A DNA stretch of 59,365 bases from Clostridiales bacterium (GCA_015056325.1 SVGL01000014.1:1-59365), one strand, 5' to 3'. Positions 33,542 through 43,004 are shown, counted from the first letter of the stretch. Made by a program: numbers and translations. The notes: generated by a model from the letters alone, not told the origin.

Positions 33542-35341
33542 ATGGATCTGATTCGTTCTCATGTGATGGTCTGCGGCGGTACCGGCTGTACCTCTTCCAA
33601 TTCCGCGGCTGTCATTGCTGAGTTTGAAAAGCAGCTCGTCGAGAAGGGCCTGGACAAGGAAGTCAAGGTCGTTCGTACCGGCTGTTTCGGCCTGTGTGAG
33701 GCCGGCCCCGTCTGCATTGTGTACCCCGAAGGCTCCTTCTATGCCCACGTGACCACCGAGAATGTCACCAAGATCGTGGACGAGCACCTGATCAAGGGCC
33801 GCATCGTCAAGGAGCTGCTGTACAAGGGCTCCATGGAGGAGGACGAGAAGACCGTCAAGTCCCTGGACAAGGTGGACTTCTACAAGAAGCAAAAGCGCGT
33901 TGCCCTGCGCAACTGCGGCGTCATTGACCCTGAAAACATCGACGAGTACATCGCCTTCGACGGCTATGCTGCTCTGGGCAAGTGCCTGACCGAGCTGAGC
34001 CCCGACCAGGTCATCGACGAGATCCTGAAGTCCGGCCTGCGCGGCCGCGGCGGCGGCGGCTTCCCCACGGGTCTGAAGTGGAAGTTCGCCAAGAATTCCG
34101 TGTCCGACAAGAAGTATGTCTGCTGCAACGCTGACGAGGGCGACCCCGGCGCGTTCATGGACCGCTCCATCCTGGAGGGCGATCCCCACGCCGTCATCGA
34201 GGCCATGGCCATCGCTGCCTACGCCATCGGCGCTGATCAGGGCTATGTGTACTGCCGCGCTGAGTACCCCATTGCGGTCAAGCGTCTGCAGATCGCCATC
34301 AAGCAGGCCCGTGAGTACGGCCTGCTGGGCAAGAACATCTTCGGCACTGACTTCTCCTTCGACATGGACGTCCGTCTTGGCGCCGGCGCCTTCGTCTGCG
34401 GCGAGGAAACCGCTCTGATGAACTCCATAGAGGGTATGCGCGGTGAGCCCCGTCCCCGTCCTCCGTTCCCCGCGGTGAAGGGTCTGTTCGGCCAGCCCAC
34501 CATCCTGAACAACGTTGAGACCTATGCCAACGTGCCCCAGATCATCAACAAGGGCGCTGACTGGTTCTGCACCATGGGCACCGAGAAGTCCAAGGGTACC
34601 AAGGTCTTCGCGCTGGGCGGCAAGATCAACAACACCGGCCTGGTGGAAGTGCCCATGGGTACTACCCTGCGCGAGGTCATCTATGACATCGGCGGCGGCA
34701 TCCCGGGCGGCAAGAAGTTCAAGGCTGCTCAGACCGGCGGTCCTTCCGGCGGCTGCATCCCTGCTTCCGAGCTGGACATCGAGATCGATTACGACAACCT
34801 GACCGCCATTGGCTCCATGATGGGCTCCGGCGGCATGATCGTCATGGACGAAGACAACTGTATGGTTGACATCGCCCGCTTCTTCCTGGACTTCACCGTG
34901 GACGAGAGCTGCGGTAAGTGCGCGCCCTGCCGTATCGGCACCAAGCGCATGCTGGAGATCCTGGAGCGCATCGTGGACGGCAAGGGCCAGGACGGCGACA
35001 TCGAGAAGCTGGAGGAGCTGGCGCAGGCCATCAAGACCACCGCGCTGTGCGGCCTGGGCCAGACTGCTCCCAACCCCGTTCTGTCCACGCTGAAGTACTA
35101 CCGTCATGAGTACGAGGCTCACATCTACGAGCATCGCTGCCCCGCCGGTCAGTGCAAGGCGCTGCTCACCTATAAGATCGATCCCGACAAGTGTAAGGGC
35201 TGTACTCTGTGTGCCCGTAACTGCCCCGCCAGCTGCATCACCGGCAAGGTGCGCGAGGCCCATGTGATCGACACCAGCAAGTGCCTGCGCTGCGGCGTCT
35301 GTATGGAACGCTGTAAGTTCGGCGCGATTTCCAAGGGCTGA
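33542..35341 (+). CDS. hydB: NADH-dependent [FeFe] hydrogenase flavoprotein subunit HydB (NuoF-like)
   Basis: 599 residues. Domain order: thioredoxin-like [2Fe-2S] (VCGGTGC...TGCFGLCEAGP, 1-120); NuoF FMN/NADH domain (GRGGGGFPTGLKW, ADEGDPGAFMDRS, GAGAFVCGEETALM); SLBB region; 4Fe-4S (SCGKCAPCRIG); C-terminal 2[4Fe-4S] ferredoxin (CKGCTLCARNCP, CLRCGVCMERC). It is the NADH-oxidising and presumed bifurcating flavin subunit of HydABC. GGAGG precedes the ATG. Confidence 0.95.
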   Translation: MDLIRSHVMVCGGTGCTSSNSAAVIAEFEKQLVEKGLDKEVKVVRTGCFGLCEAGPVCIVYPEGSFYAHVTTENVTKIVDEHLIKGRIVKELLYKGSMEEDEKTVKSLDKVDFYKKQKRVALRNCGVIDPENIDEYIAFDGYAALGKCLTELSPDQVIDEILKSGLRGRGGGGFPTGLKWKFAKNSVSDKKYVCCNADEGDPGAFMDRSILEGDPHAVIEAMAIAAYAIGADQGYVYCRAEYPIAVKRLQIAIKQAREYGLLGKNIFGTDFSFDMDVRLGAGAFVCGEETALMNSIEGMRGEPRPRPPFPAVKGLFGQPTILNNVETYANVPQIINKGADWFCTMGTEKSKGTKVFALGGKINNTGLVEVPMGTTLREVIYDIGGGIPGGKKFKAAQTGGPSGGCIPASELDIEIDYDNLTAIGSMMGSGGMIVMDEDNCMVDIARFFLDFTVDESCGKCAPCRIGTKRMLEILERIVDGKGQDGDIEKLEELAQAIKTTALCGLGQTAPNPVLSTLKYYRHEYEAHIYEHRCPAGQCKALLTYKIDPDKCKGCTLCARNCPASCITGKVREAHVIDTSKCLRCGVCMERCKFGAISKG

Positions 35342-35366
35342 TTTGACCGGAAGGAGATAAATTGAC

Positions 35367-37097
35367 ATGGATATGCTTAACGTTACGATTGATGGCGTGA
35401 AGGTCAGCGTTCCTGCCGGTACCACCGTCCTGGAAGCTGCCCGTAAGGCCAACATCCATATTCCCACCCTGTGCTACCTGAAGGACATCAACCAGATCGG
35501 CGCCTGCCGTATGTGTGTGGTGGACGTGGGCGCCCGCGCCCTGGCCGCTGCCTGCGTGATGCCCGTTTCCGAGGGCATGGTCGTCAAGACCAACACCCCT
35601 GCTGTCCGCGCGGCCCGCAAGTCCGTGCTGGAGCTGATCCTGTCCAACCACAAGCGCGAGTGCCTGTCCTGCGTCCGCAGCCAGAACTGCGAGCTGCAGA
35701 AGCTCTCCAGGGAGCTGGGCGTGGATGAGAATCGTTTCGCCGGTACCAACATCGAGTACCCGCTGGATAGCTTCTCTCCCTCCATCGTGCGCGATCCCAA
35801 TAAGTGCATCCTGTGCCGTCGCTGCCTGGCCGCCTGCCGTCAGGTGCAGCAGATCGGCGCCATCGGTGCCATCGAGCGTGGCTTCAAGACCCAGATCGCT
35901 CCTGCGTTCAACAAGAACATTCTGGAGACCAACTGCATCTTCTGCGGCCAGTGCATCAACGCCTGCCCCGTGGGTGCTCTGACTGAGAAGGACGACACCG
36001 ATAAGGTCTGGGCCGCTATCAACGATCCGGAGAAGATCGTGGTCGTGCAGCCCGCTCCCGCTGTCCGCGTTGCCCTGGGTGAAGAGTTCGGCATGCCCAT
36101 CGGCACCCGCGTGACCGGCAAGATGACTCAGGCCCTGAAGCGCCTGGGCTTCGACAAGATCTTCGATACTGACTTCGCTGCTGACCTGACCATCATGGAA
36201 GAGGCCACCGAGCTGGTTGACCGCATCAAGAACGGCGGCGCCCTGCCCATGTTCACCTCCTGCTCTCCCGGATGGATCAAGTACTGCGAGCACAACTTCC
36301 CTGAGCTGATCCCCAACCTGTCCTCCTGCAAGTCTCCCATGCAGATGGAAGGCGCCATCATCAAGTCCTACTGGGCTGAGAAGGCTGGCGTGGATCCCGA
36401 GAAGATCGTGGTCGTGGCTGTGATGCCCTGCACCTCCAAGAAGTTCGAGGCCTCCCGTCCCGAGATGGCACTGAATGGCCTGCGTACTGTGGATATCTCC
36501 ATCACCACCCGTGAGCTGGCCCGCATGATCAAGTCTGCCGGCATCCAGTTCGCTAAGCTGCCCGACGAAGAGTGCTTCGACGAGCTGGTGGCCGAGTCCA
36601 CCGGCGCCGCTCCCATCTTCGGCGCCACCGGCGGCGTGATGGAGGCTGCTCTGCGTACCGCTGCTGACTGGCTCGAGGGCCGCAGCGTGGAGAACGTGGA
36701 GTACAAGGCCCTGCGCGGCATCGAAGGCGTGAAGGAAGCCGAGGTTACCGTCGGCGGCCTGAATCTGAAGGTTGCGATTGCCAACTCCACCGGCGCTGCC
36801 AAGCAGCTGATCAAGAAGATCCAGTCCGGTGAAGCCACCTACCACTTCGTGGAAGTCATGGCCTGCCCCGGCGGCTGCGTCAACGGCGGCGGTCAGCCCA
36901 TTGTGGACGCCTCCACCCGTATGGACGTCGATCCCCGCGTGGCCCGCGCTGCTGGCCTGTACGCCGAGGACGAGGCGAAGACCATCCGTAAGTCTCACGA
37001 GAATCCTGACATCGTCAAGATCTACGAGACTTACCTGGGCAAGCCCGGCAGCCACAAGGCTCACGACCTGCTGCACACCACTTATGTGAAGCGCTGA
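35367..37097 (+). CDS. hydA: [FeFe] hydrogenase catalytic subunit HydA
   Basis: 576 residues. N-terminal [2Fe-2S] (CYLKDINQIGACRMCVV), HxxxC [4Fe-4S] (HKRECLSC..NC), 2[4Fe-4S] (CILCRRCLAACR, CIFCGQCINACP), then the H-cluster domain with L1 TSCSPGW (297-303), L2 MPCTSKKFE and L3 EVMACPGGCVNGGGQP, plus a small-subunit-like tail. It evolves or oxidises H2 in the cytoplasm. L1 reads TSCSP rather than TSCCP, so one of the paired cysteines is serine. A strong terminator follows. Confidence 0.96.
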   Translation: MDMLNVTIDGVKVSVPAGTTVLEAARKANIHIPTLCYLKDINQIGACRMCVVDVGARALAAACVMPVSEGMVVKTNTPAVRAARKSVLELILSNHKRECLSCVRSQNCELQKLSRELGVDENRFAGTNIEYPLDSFSPSIVRDPNKCILCRRCLAACRQVQQIGAIGAIERGFKTQIAPAFNKNILETNCIFCGQCINACPVGALTEKDDTDKVWAAINDPEKIVVVQPAPAVRVALGEEFGMPIGTRVTGKMTQALKRLGFDKIFDTDFAADLTIMEEATELVDRIKNGGALPMFTSCSPGWIKYCEHNFPELIPNLSSCKSPMQMEGAIIKSYWAEKAGVDPEKIVVVAVMPCTSKKFEASRPEMALNGLRTVDISITTRELARMIKSAGIQFAKLPDEECFDELVAESTGAAPIFGATGGVMEAALRTAADWLEGRSVENVEYKALRGIEGVKEAEVTVGGLNLKVAIANSTGAAKQLIKKIQSGEATYHFVEVMACPGGCVNGGGQPIVDASTRMDVDPRVARAAGLYAEDEAKTIRKSHENPDIVKIYETYLGKPGSHKAHDLLHTTYVKR

Positions 37098-37115
37098 GTG
37101 AAATAAGCTGCTCCA

Positions 37116-37147
37116 GGAGCTCTGCAGAAATGCAGGGCTCCTTTTTT
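37116..37147 (+). terminator. Terminator of the hydrogenase operon
   Basis: GGAGCTCTGCA (37116-37126) pairs with TGCAGGGCTCC (37131-37141), then TTTTTTG. Confidence 0.93.
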
Positions 37148-37217
37148 GCCTCCAGGCAGGAATGCGACAAAGAACGTCGAATTTATTGGACAACAACCAT
37201 CGTTTGTGAGGTGCATT

Positions 37218-38264
37218 ATGGTAATGAAAAAGATCATTCCCGCTCCCTTTGAGAAAGGCGTCAACTTCTCCAACTGGCTGGAGCATCGCCCGGCCGAGGA
37301 TGTCTTTGCGGATATGTTTACCCGGCAGGACTTTGTCAATGTCAAGAAGCTGGGCTGTGACGTGATCCGTCTGCCCATCCACTTTGAGCGCTTCTGCCGC
37401 AAGGAAGATGGCTACCGCATCCATGAGAAGATCCTGACCATCCTGGACAATGTGGCGGTTTGGGCAGGCGAGCTGGGGATCTACGTCATCTTCGACTTCC
37501 ACAACAACTGTGCTGCGGATACCTTCACTCCCGACAACATCGAGGAGGTGCTCACCCCCGTCTGGACGCAGCTGGCCGCCCGTTACAAGGATGCCACGGA
37601 GCACCTGGTGTTCGAGATCATGAACGAGCCCCACGGCATCGATATTGAGAAGTGGAACGGCATCATCGCGCGGGTGTTCAAGCTCATTCGAGAGATTGAT
37701 CCGAAGCGCTGGATCATCGTGGGCGGCGCGGACTGGAACAGCACGGCCGGCATGAAGGCCCTGCCCGACTTCCAGGATGACAAGGTCATCTACACCTTCC
37801 ACTACTACGATCCCTTTGCCTTCACTCATCAGGGTGCGGGCTGGACCCACATCAGCCAGCTGAAGGGGATTCCCTTCCCCTACGACCCTGCGCGGATGCC
37901 TGCGCTGCCTGAAAATCCCTCGCCGGATGAGGTCATGCATTACCGCAATTATCCCGTGAATGGTACCCTGGAGGCGGTGAAAAGCTGCTTCGACCAGTAT
38001 GTGGACTTCAGCTGTGAACGCAATGCGCCGGTCCTCTGCGGCGAGTTTGGCTGCCTGTGGACCGTGCCCAATGAGGAGCGCGTTAACTGGTATCGCCTGG
38101 TGGTAGGACTGCTGGCAGAGCGCGGCATCGCCCGCACCAGCTGGGACTACTATGCCAGCTTCGGCGTCTTCAACAAGACGCCCCGCGGTGTGCGTCCCCA
38201 GTTCCCTCAGGACCTGAACCGTCCGCTGCTGGCTGCCCTGGGGCTGAATGCTGACGTGGAGTGA
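37218..38264 (+). CDS. Glycoside hydrolase family 5 (cellulase-type), cytoplasmic
   Basis: 348 residues. GH5 TIM-barrel: GVNFSNWLEH start, IRLPIHFERF, acid/base glutamate in EIMNEPHG, YTFHYYDPFAF and nucleophile glutamate in LCGEFGCLW. GH5 enzymes cut beta-glucans, mannans or related glycosides. There is no signal peptide, so it probably acts on imported oligosaccharides. GAGGTG lies upstream of ATG 37218. The GH88-like fragment follows 21 nt later in the same direction. Confidence 0.92.
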   Translation: MVMKKIIPAPFEKGVNFSNWLEHRPAEDVFADMFTRQDFVNVKKLGCDVIRLPIHFERFCRKEDGYRIHEKILTILDNVAVWAGELGIYVIFDFHNNCAADTFTPDNIEEVLTPVWTQLAARYKDATEHLVFEIMNEPHGIDIEKWNGIIARVFKLIREIDPKRWIIVGGADWNSTAGMKALPDFQDDKVIYTFHYYDPFAFTHQGAGWTHISQLKGIPFPYDPARMPALPENPSPDEVMHYRNYPVNGTLEAVKSCFDQYVDFSCERNAPVLCGEFGCLWTVPNEERVNWYRLVVGLLAERGIARTSWDYYASFGVFNKTPRGVRPQFPQDLNRPLLAALGLNADVE

Positions 38265-38285
38265 GCTCGAGAAAGAAGGACGACC

Positions 38286-38594
38286 ATGCGTAACGATGTT
38301 CAGCTGATCACCCAACGGGTGATTGAGAAATTCCGCCGCACCGTGCCCATGGCGACAACCAGCGATCTGCTGCCCTACCGCAGCGACGACGGCAAGTGGG
38401 TTGAATCCCCCTGGAATTGCGGCAACGGCTGGTGGACGGCGGGCTTCTGGCCGGGTATGATGTGGCTGCTGAATGCCATCAGCCCGGAGAAAACCTTTGA
38501 AGACGAGGCGATCCGCGCAACCGAGCTGATGACGGAGCAGTTCCGCGTGTTCCGGCACCTGAATCACGGCATGGATCCTATGCTGTGGCGCTAA
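38286..38594 (+). pseudogene. N-terminal fragment of a GH88-like unsaturated glucuronyl hydrolase
   Basis: 102 residues. WWTAGFWPGMMWLLN matches the WTxGFWPGxxW block near the N-terminus of GH88/GH105 (alpha/alpha)6 barrels, which are normally 350-400 residues. The frame stops soon after (MDPMLWR) and the terminator-like arm at 38597 follows. The catalytic aspartates of the later barrel are missing, so it should be inactive on its own. It is tentatively a truncated gene; a short natural protein is less likely. Confidence 0.65.
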
Positions 38595-38601
38595 TCAAAA
38601 A

Positions 38602-38910
38602 GGACTGCTCCACAAACTAGACCGCCCCAGTAAAAACGGACAATAGACAAAAAGGCCCCCTATGTAGGATAATAACTACATAGGGGGTAATATGATGTCA
38701 AAACGAAGCTATACGCAAGTAAAGGAACGACTACCAGCGATCCAGAAGAAGGAGAAGTAAGGGATGACGCATCGTGAGATCGCGGAACACTACGGCATAA
38801 GAGACAAGATGATGGTAAGACGCCTACTGGAACGGGAACGCAGAAAGGAATGGATACAGGGAAAACCAAGAGCCAGGAAGGCAGCAAAAACACTTCAAGA
38901 GTAGCAGTCC
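38602..38910 (+). mobile_element. IS3-like remnant in a split terminator-like repeat
   Basis: GGACTGCT (38602-38609) and AGCAGTCC (38903-38910) are inverted and flanked outside by AAAAA and TCTTTTT, as in a terminator stem. Inside are a hairpin (CCCCCTATGTA/TACATAGGGGG, 38656-38687) and the start of an IS3-type orfA. The 8-bp inverted repeats could instead be IS ends. No transposase catalytic domain remains. Confidence 0.55.
38692..38904 (+). pseudogene. IS3-family orfA remnant with in-frame stop
   Basis: Reads MMSKRSYTQVKERLPAIQ..., then an in-frame TAA, then GMTHREIAEHYGIRDKMMVRRLLERERRKEW to a TAG. The helix-turn-helix part resembles IS3 orfA proteins of gut Firmicutes. The stop at about 38758-38760 and loss of orfB make it dead. 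Confidence 0.6.
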
Positions 38911-38927
38911 TCTTTTTGTGCGATGAA

Positions 38928-41036
38928 TCAGTAGACCAGGATGATGTCCGGGAAGTGGCGCAGCAGCCATTCCTCCGCGTAGGAACCGGGGGAAACCTCC
39001 GCATACTGCAGCGGACAGTCCTCGAAGGCGTCTTCACCAATATAGCGGACGCTGGCAGGGATGCGGATGGTGGTCAGGTTAACACACTCCTCAAAGGCAT
39101 CTTCGCCGATGTAGGTGACCTTGCCCGGGATTTTCACCGAAGTCAGGTAGGTGCAGCCTTCAAAGGCTTCCTCCTCGATGCGGGTCAGAGCGGCAGGCAG
39201 GGTGAAGGCGTAGTTCAGAGTCAGCCGGCCGTATGAGATGGGCGTGCTGGTGTACTGCAGCTGGGTCTGGCCGCTAACGATGCGCTTGCCTACCACATAC
39301 ACCTGCTGGGATACGCTGGAAGGCAGCTTCTCGCTGCTTACCCGCAGGCGGTTGGCGGCAGTGGTGCCGATCAGGGTATCCTGGCCCTCATAGCGGCGGT
39401 AGACCTGATACTCTGTCACACCGGGGATGGTCTCCCAGGACAGGATGACCTCGCTGCCATCGGTGGCAGCGCTGAGGGAGAAATCCGGGCGGTGGGCGGG
39501 CAGTACGGTAACCTCCACGCTGTCGCTGTAGCCGTCTGCAGAGGTTGCAGTGATGGTGGCAGTACCGCTGCTCACGCCCACAACGGTGGCAACCAGGCCG
39601 GTTTCCTCTGTGTAGGAGGCAGAAACCGTGGCAACGCCGGAATCACTGCTTTCCCAGGTGAAAACATTCCCTTCGGGATAATACATGGAGGGAAGGATGG
39701 TGCCTTGCTCGCCAACGGAAAGGCGCAGGCTGGCTTCCTCAATGCGGATGGAGGAGACGGCAGATTTCCAATACAGAGTGATGTAGAACAGTCCGTTGCG
39801 AATGCCAAGATAGCCGGCGGAGTCCAGAAGGTCGCGCCCGTACAGCTCATCGATCTTGGCAAAGACCCAGTCCTTGTAGGTGGAGTAGTAAAAATCGTTA
39901 TTGTTCTCGGCGCCCGTGTACTTGCCGTAGATGATCACCTGGCGATCGCCGGAGGCAATCATCGCCTCGAGGTGCGCGTTGAATTCATCCATGTCGGAGA
40001 AGGTGAAGTGATACTCGACGGATGCTTCCGGATCATTCTCCAACTCACCGCCTTCCGCGTCTGGAGGGATATAGCCCTCGCCATCGGTGATGTTATCGGG
40101 GCGGTTCCAGCGGTGGTCGCGGGCCATGGTTTCGTCGTCCACGCAGAAGTAATCGTGGTATTCATAGCCGCCCTCTCCGGGGTCGTCCCATGTGCAGTCC
40201 ACATGGTACCAGCTGCCGTTCAGCTTCACCAGGTTCCAGGCATGGGAGCCCCAGTTGCCGGGAGAGCCGGCATCGCCGACGACGATCATACACTCCAGGC
40301 CTGCGGCGGTGCACAGCATCAGGTACGCGCGGGCGTAGCTGTCGCACACGCCGGTGCCGTAGAGCAGCACGCCCGAAGCGTCATAGTTGGGATTGGAAGA
40401 GTAGTCATAATTGGCGTTGTAGATCAGCCAGTCATGCAGCACCAGGGCACGGGTGTAGTCGCTCATGTCCTCGGTGATCAGCTCGCTGACGATACTGTTG
40501 ACTTTGCCCACAACCGTGGTTTCGTCCGTTTCTTCAGTGGCTTCATAGGTCTCATAGATGCGGGTCTGGAAAGAGAAAAACTGCTCGTCATCCATGACGT
40601 AGAATGCCCAGAAGTACCGGCCTGGCTCGGTGAAGGTATACTCGAAGGAGTCCCCCTCCACAGGGAAGTAATCCAGCGTCTCCCAGCCGTCCTCGAAGGG
40701 ATCCAGGGACAGATCAGCCTGATAGGCCAGCAGCGCCTCACAGGTGTAGTTGCCGCTGCCTCCGGAGATGTACAGCTCCCAGAAGGTGGGCTCGCCCAGG
40801 ATGATATAGGGGGAGGAGGTCAGTGCGTAGGCGATCTCCAGGGGAGGAATCGTGCGATCGGCTCCCTTGAAGTAGCCGTGCAGCACCGTGCCGCCCTTGT
40901 AGTAGATGGTGTCTGGGATGCGGTAGAAGTTGGCGAAGCTCTCAGCATCGGAGGTTTGCGTGCCCTCACCACGGGCAAAGGGCAGGCTCATCAGCAGCAT
41001 GAGGACGCACAGCAGGAAAATCAGGCGGCGGATCAT
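38928..41036 (-). CDS. Secreted transglutaminase-like protein with Ig-like and leucine-rich repeats
   Basis: 702 residues. Signal peptide (LIFLLCVLMLLMSLPFARG). Transglutaminase/protease-like core at about 195-310 with the Cys-His-Asp triad in GVCDSYARAY, GSHAWNLV and YHVDCTWDD. Then a BIG2-type domain (SLRLSVGEQGTILPS...), a fibronectin III-like domain, and BspA-type leucine-rich repeats (EEEAFEGCTYLTSVKIPG, GEDAFEECVNLTTIRIP). It probably acts at the cell surface, cutting or cross-linking proteins or binding host or plant material. It has its own consensus promoter. Confidence 0.88.
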   Translation of the reverse strand: MIRRLIFLLCVLMLLMSLPFARGEGTQTSDAESFANFYRIPDTIYYKGGTVLHGYFKGADRTIPPLEIAYALTSSPYIILGEPTFWELYISGGSGNYTCEALLAYQADLSLDPFEDGWETLDYFPVEGDSFEYTFTEPGRYFWAFYVMDDEQFFSFQTRIYETYEATEETDETTVVGKVNSIVSELITEDMSDYTRALVLHDWLIYNANYDYSSNPNYDASGVLLYGTGVCDSYARAYLMLCTAAGLECMIVVGDAGSPGNWGSHAWNLVKLNGSWYHVDCTWDDPGEGGYEYHDYFCVDDETMARDHRWNRPDNITDGEGYIPPDAEGGELENDPEASVEYHFTFSDMDEFNAHLEAMIASGDRQVIIYGKYTGAENNNDFYYSTYKDWVFAKIDELYGRDLLDSAGYLGIRNGLFYITLYWKSAVSSIRIEEASLRLSVGEQGTILPSMYYPEGNVFTWESSDSGVATVSASYTEETGLVATVVGVSSGTATITATSADGYSDSVEVTVLPAHRPDFSLSAATDGSEVILSWETIPGVTEYQVYRRYEGQDTLIGTTAANRLRVSSEKLPSSVSQQVYVVGKRIVSGQTQLQYTSTPISYGRLTLNYAFTLPAALTRIEEEAFEGCTYLTSVKIPGKVTYIGEDAFEECVNLTTIRIPASVRYIGEDAFEDCPLQYAEVSPGSYAEEWLLRHFPDIILVY

Positions 41037-41069
41037 ACAAACACGCTCCTAGAAATGGGAATCATATCC

Positions 41070-41098
41070 ATTATATGGATGGGGGTGGTGCGTGTCAA
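41070..41098 (-). promoter_or_regulatory. Consensus promoter of the transglutaminase-like gene
   Basis: Minus strand: TTGACA (41098-41093), 17-nt spacer, TATAAT (41075-41070). Confidence 0.9.
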
Positions 41099-41128
41099 GG
41101 AAGGTGAATGCTTGCATTTGGCGCATGC

Positions 41129-41158
41129 AAAAAAGACTGCCTGCGTTCTGCAGACAGC
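41129..41158 (-). terminator. Terminator of the esterase gene
   Basis: Minus strand: CTGTCTGCAG arm and CTGCAGGCAG-type arm (41158-41135, one mismatch), followed by TCTTTTTT (41136-41129). Confidence 0.75.
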
Positions 41159-41173
41159 CAGAGTTTATAGGGT

Positions 41174-42961
41174 TCAGAAGGTTTCCACCGGGCAATCAGC
41201 CAGGGCCAGGGCGCCCTCAATGCCGCCGATGAGCATAATGCCGGGTACGTTGAAGTGTGCCAGATAGGCCGCATCGCCGGAAATAGCGAGGGCTTCAGCT
41301 TCCAGCTGGGCGTTCTTCACGTCCTTGAGGAAGGGGAGCGCACAGGCGACAGCGCGGGCAGCAGCACCCTCAGCCCACAGGGTGCACTCACTGCCGTAGG
41401 TCTTTACGACCTGCCAGAGCAGCGCCGCATCCTGGATGCGATAGCCGTTGTCGGTGTAGTGGAAGGCGTTGTAGTGGCGCAGGCCCTGGGGGTCGGTCAG
41501 CGGACGCTTGATGCCCTCGGCGCTCTCGCCCAGCATGAACAGGTCACCGCTGAGGACAGCGACGCCGTCCTGCAGCATCTGCTGGATGGCAGGCTTGTCC
41601 AGGCAGTCCTTGCCTTCGCCGCTCAGGGCCAGGCAGATGCGCTTGCCGTCCCAGCCGTCGGGGGTCAGGCGGATGAAGGGCACCTGTACGCCGCCGTGGG
41701 TGATGACGGCGTTGTGCTCCATGGTCAGGTCTGCCTGGGGGAAGACGGAGGGATCTGCCAGGAAGACCTCCTGCTCCTTTACGCCAGTGATCCAGGCGAG
41801 CATGCGGCGCTTGTCTTCCTTGCTCAGGTTTGCGGTGCGGGCGGCCAGCTCCGCCTTGTGGGCCTGGAAGAAGCTTTCGTCGCTGTCGAAGCCGGGGGCG
41901 TGGCCTTCGCCGCGGAACCAGGTCAGATCCTGCAGGTCTTCTACCTCGATGGGCTGCTCCTGCCAGGCGATGTCCTTGCCCATGAGCGTCCGGGCGAAGA
42001 AAGCGTACACCTTCTCACGTACCTTGCGATTGTACTGATGGCCGGCCACCTGGTAGTAGGTCTCCAGCTTGTCCTCAGCGCCCATGATGCGGTAGGCGTC
42101 GGAGATGACGGGCTGCTCAATGGTGGGGAGGTTCTTGGTCCAGTCGCCGGTGGAGCCGGAGAGGAACAGCGGCAGCGGCGCCAGGGTGCAGCACATCTCG
42201 CAGTTCTCGGTATGGCGGCGCAGGCCGGGGGCGTTCTCGCACTGGCAGCCGCCCTGCATCTCCAGGGAGATCATGTTGATGGGGGCCGCGGCCTTAATGC
42301 GCTCGTCCAGCAGCGTGAGATTCAGGGTCTGGGTAGCGCCGCCGGAGCAGCCGGTCATGCCGATGCGTTCTACGTCCACCTCGGGCATCTGGCACAGCAC
42401 ATCCAGCGCGCGGATGTTGTTCCAGGTCTGCACGCCCAGGCCGTTGGATTGCCACAGGTCCTTCTCATCCCGGCCGTACTCGTGGGTGATCTGCTTGCTG
42501 TCCACCTTGCCGATCATATCCAGCACCAGGGCGATAAAGCCCATCTTGGCGAAGTTGGCCATCTGCTGGGGAACGTCAGTTTTACCCGGCTCGCGGGTGA
42601 GACGCTGGGGCTCAAAGTGGCCCATGCAGTACAGGATGGCCGGCGCCTGGCCCGTAAGGGGTCTGGGCATATACAGATTGCCCGTGGACCAGAAGCCGGG
42701 CATGCTCTCGTACATGATCTTGTAGACGCTGTAGCCCTCATAATCGCCCACTAGCTCGGTTTGGACGTTCAGGTCGGTCTTTTCGGGCCAGGGGTACAGG
42801 CTGGCGGCCATCCGCAGGTTGAAGCGCAGCTCCTCGCGGCGCTTTTCGATCTCCTCGGGGGAGGAGAAAAACTTGCCGGCCATGCGGAAGTTGGTGTGCC
42901 GCACCGGGCACAGACGCCAGTCCAGCGAGGGGTGGGGGAATACGGTATATTCAGCTTTCAT
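41174..42961 (-). CDS. Alpha/beta-hydrolase esterase, acetyl xylan esterase-like
   Basis: 595 residues. The central alpha/beta-hydrolase domain has the nucleophile elbow GCSGGA (catalytic serine), FIALVLDMIGK before it, and a late histidine in VAGHQYN. The C-terminal third contains a second, degenerate hydrolase-like fold (WAEGAAARAVACALPF). The closest look-alikes are large acetyl xylan or pectin-type esterases. No signal peptide, so it is probably cytoplasmic, acting on imported acetylated oligosaccharides with the GH5 enzyme. The start at 42961 follows AGGAGG. Confidence 0.8.
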   Translation of the reverse strand: MKAEYTVFPHPSLDWRLCPVRHTNFRMAGKFFSSPEEIEKRREELRFNLRMAASLYPWPEKTDLNVQTELVGDYEGYSVYKIMYESMPGFWSTGNLYMPRPLTGQAPAILYCMGHFEPQRLTREPGKTDVPQQMANFAKMGFIALVLDMIGKVDSKQITHEYGRDEKDLWQSNGLGVQTWNNIRALDVLCQMPEVDVERIGMTGCSGGATQTLNLTLLDERIKAAAPINMISLEMQGGCQCENAPGLRRHTENCEMCCTLAPLPLFLSGSTGDWTKNLPTIEQPVISDAYRIMGAEDKLETYYQVAGHQYNRKVREKVYAFFARTLMGKDIAWQEQPIEVEDLQDLTWFRGEGHAPGFDSDESFFQAHKAELAARTANLSKEDKRRMLAWITGVKEQEVFLADPSVFPQADLTMEHNAVITHGGVQVPFIRLTPDGWDGKRICLALSGEGKDCLDKPAIQQMLQDGVAVLSGDLFMLGESAEGIKRPLTDPQGLRHYNAFHYTDNGYRIQDAALLWQVVKTYGSECTLWAEGAAARAVACALPFLKDVKNAQLEAEALAISGDAAYLAHFNVPGIMLIGGIEGALALADCPVETF

Positions 42962-43004
42962 GAGAATGCCTCCTGTGTTTATAGGATCGGAAATGGTTAT
43001 GAAC

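Noticed and set aside
35238..38567. Minus-strand open frame of 1109 codons opposite hydA and GH5
   Set aside because: Shadow frame of the same kind; the plus strand holds complete, well-known enzymes with ribosome sites.
39492..41267. Plus-strand open frame of 591 codons opposite the transglutaminase-like gene
   Set aside because: No ribosome site or domain; the minus strand has signal peptide, catalytic triad and a consensus promoter.
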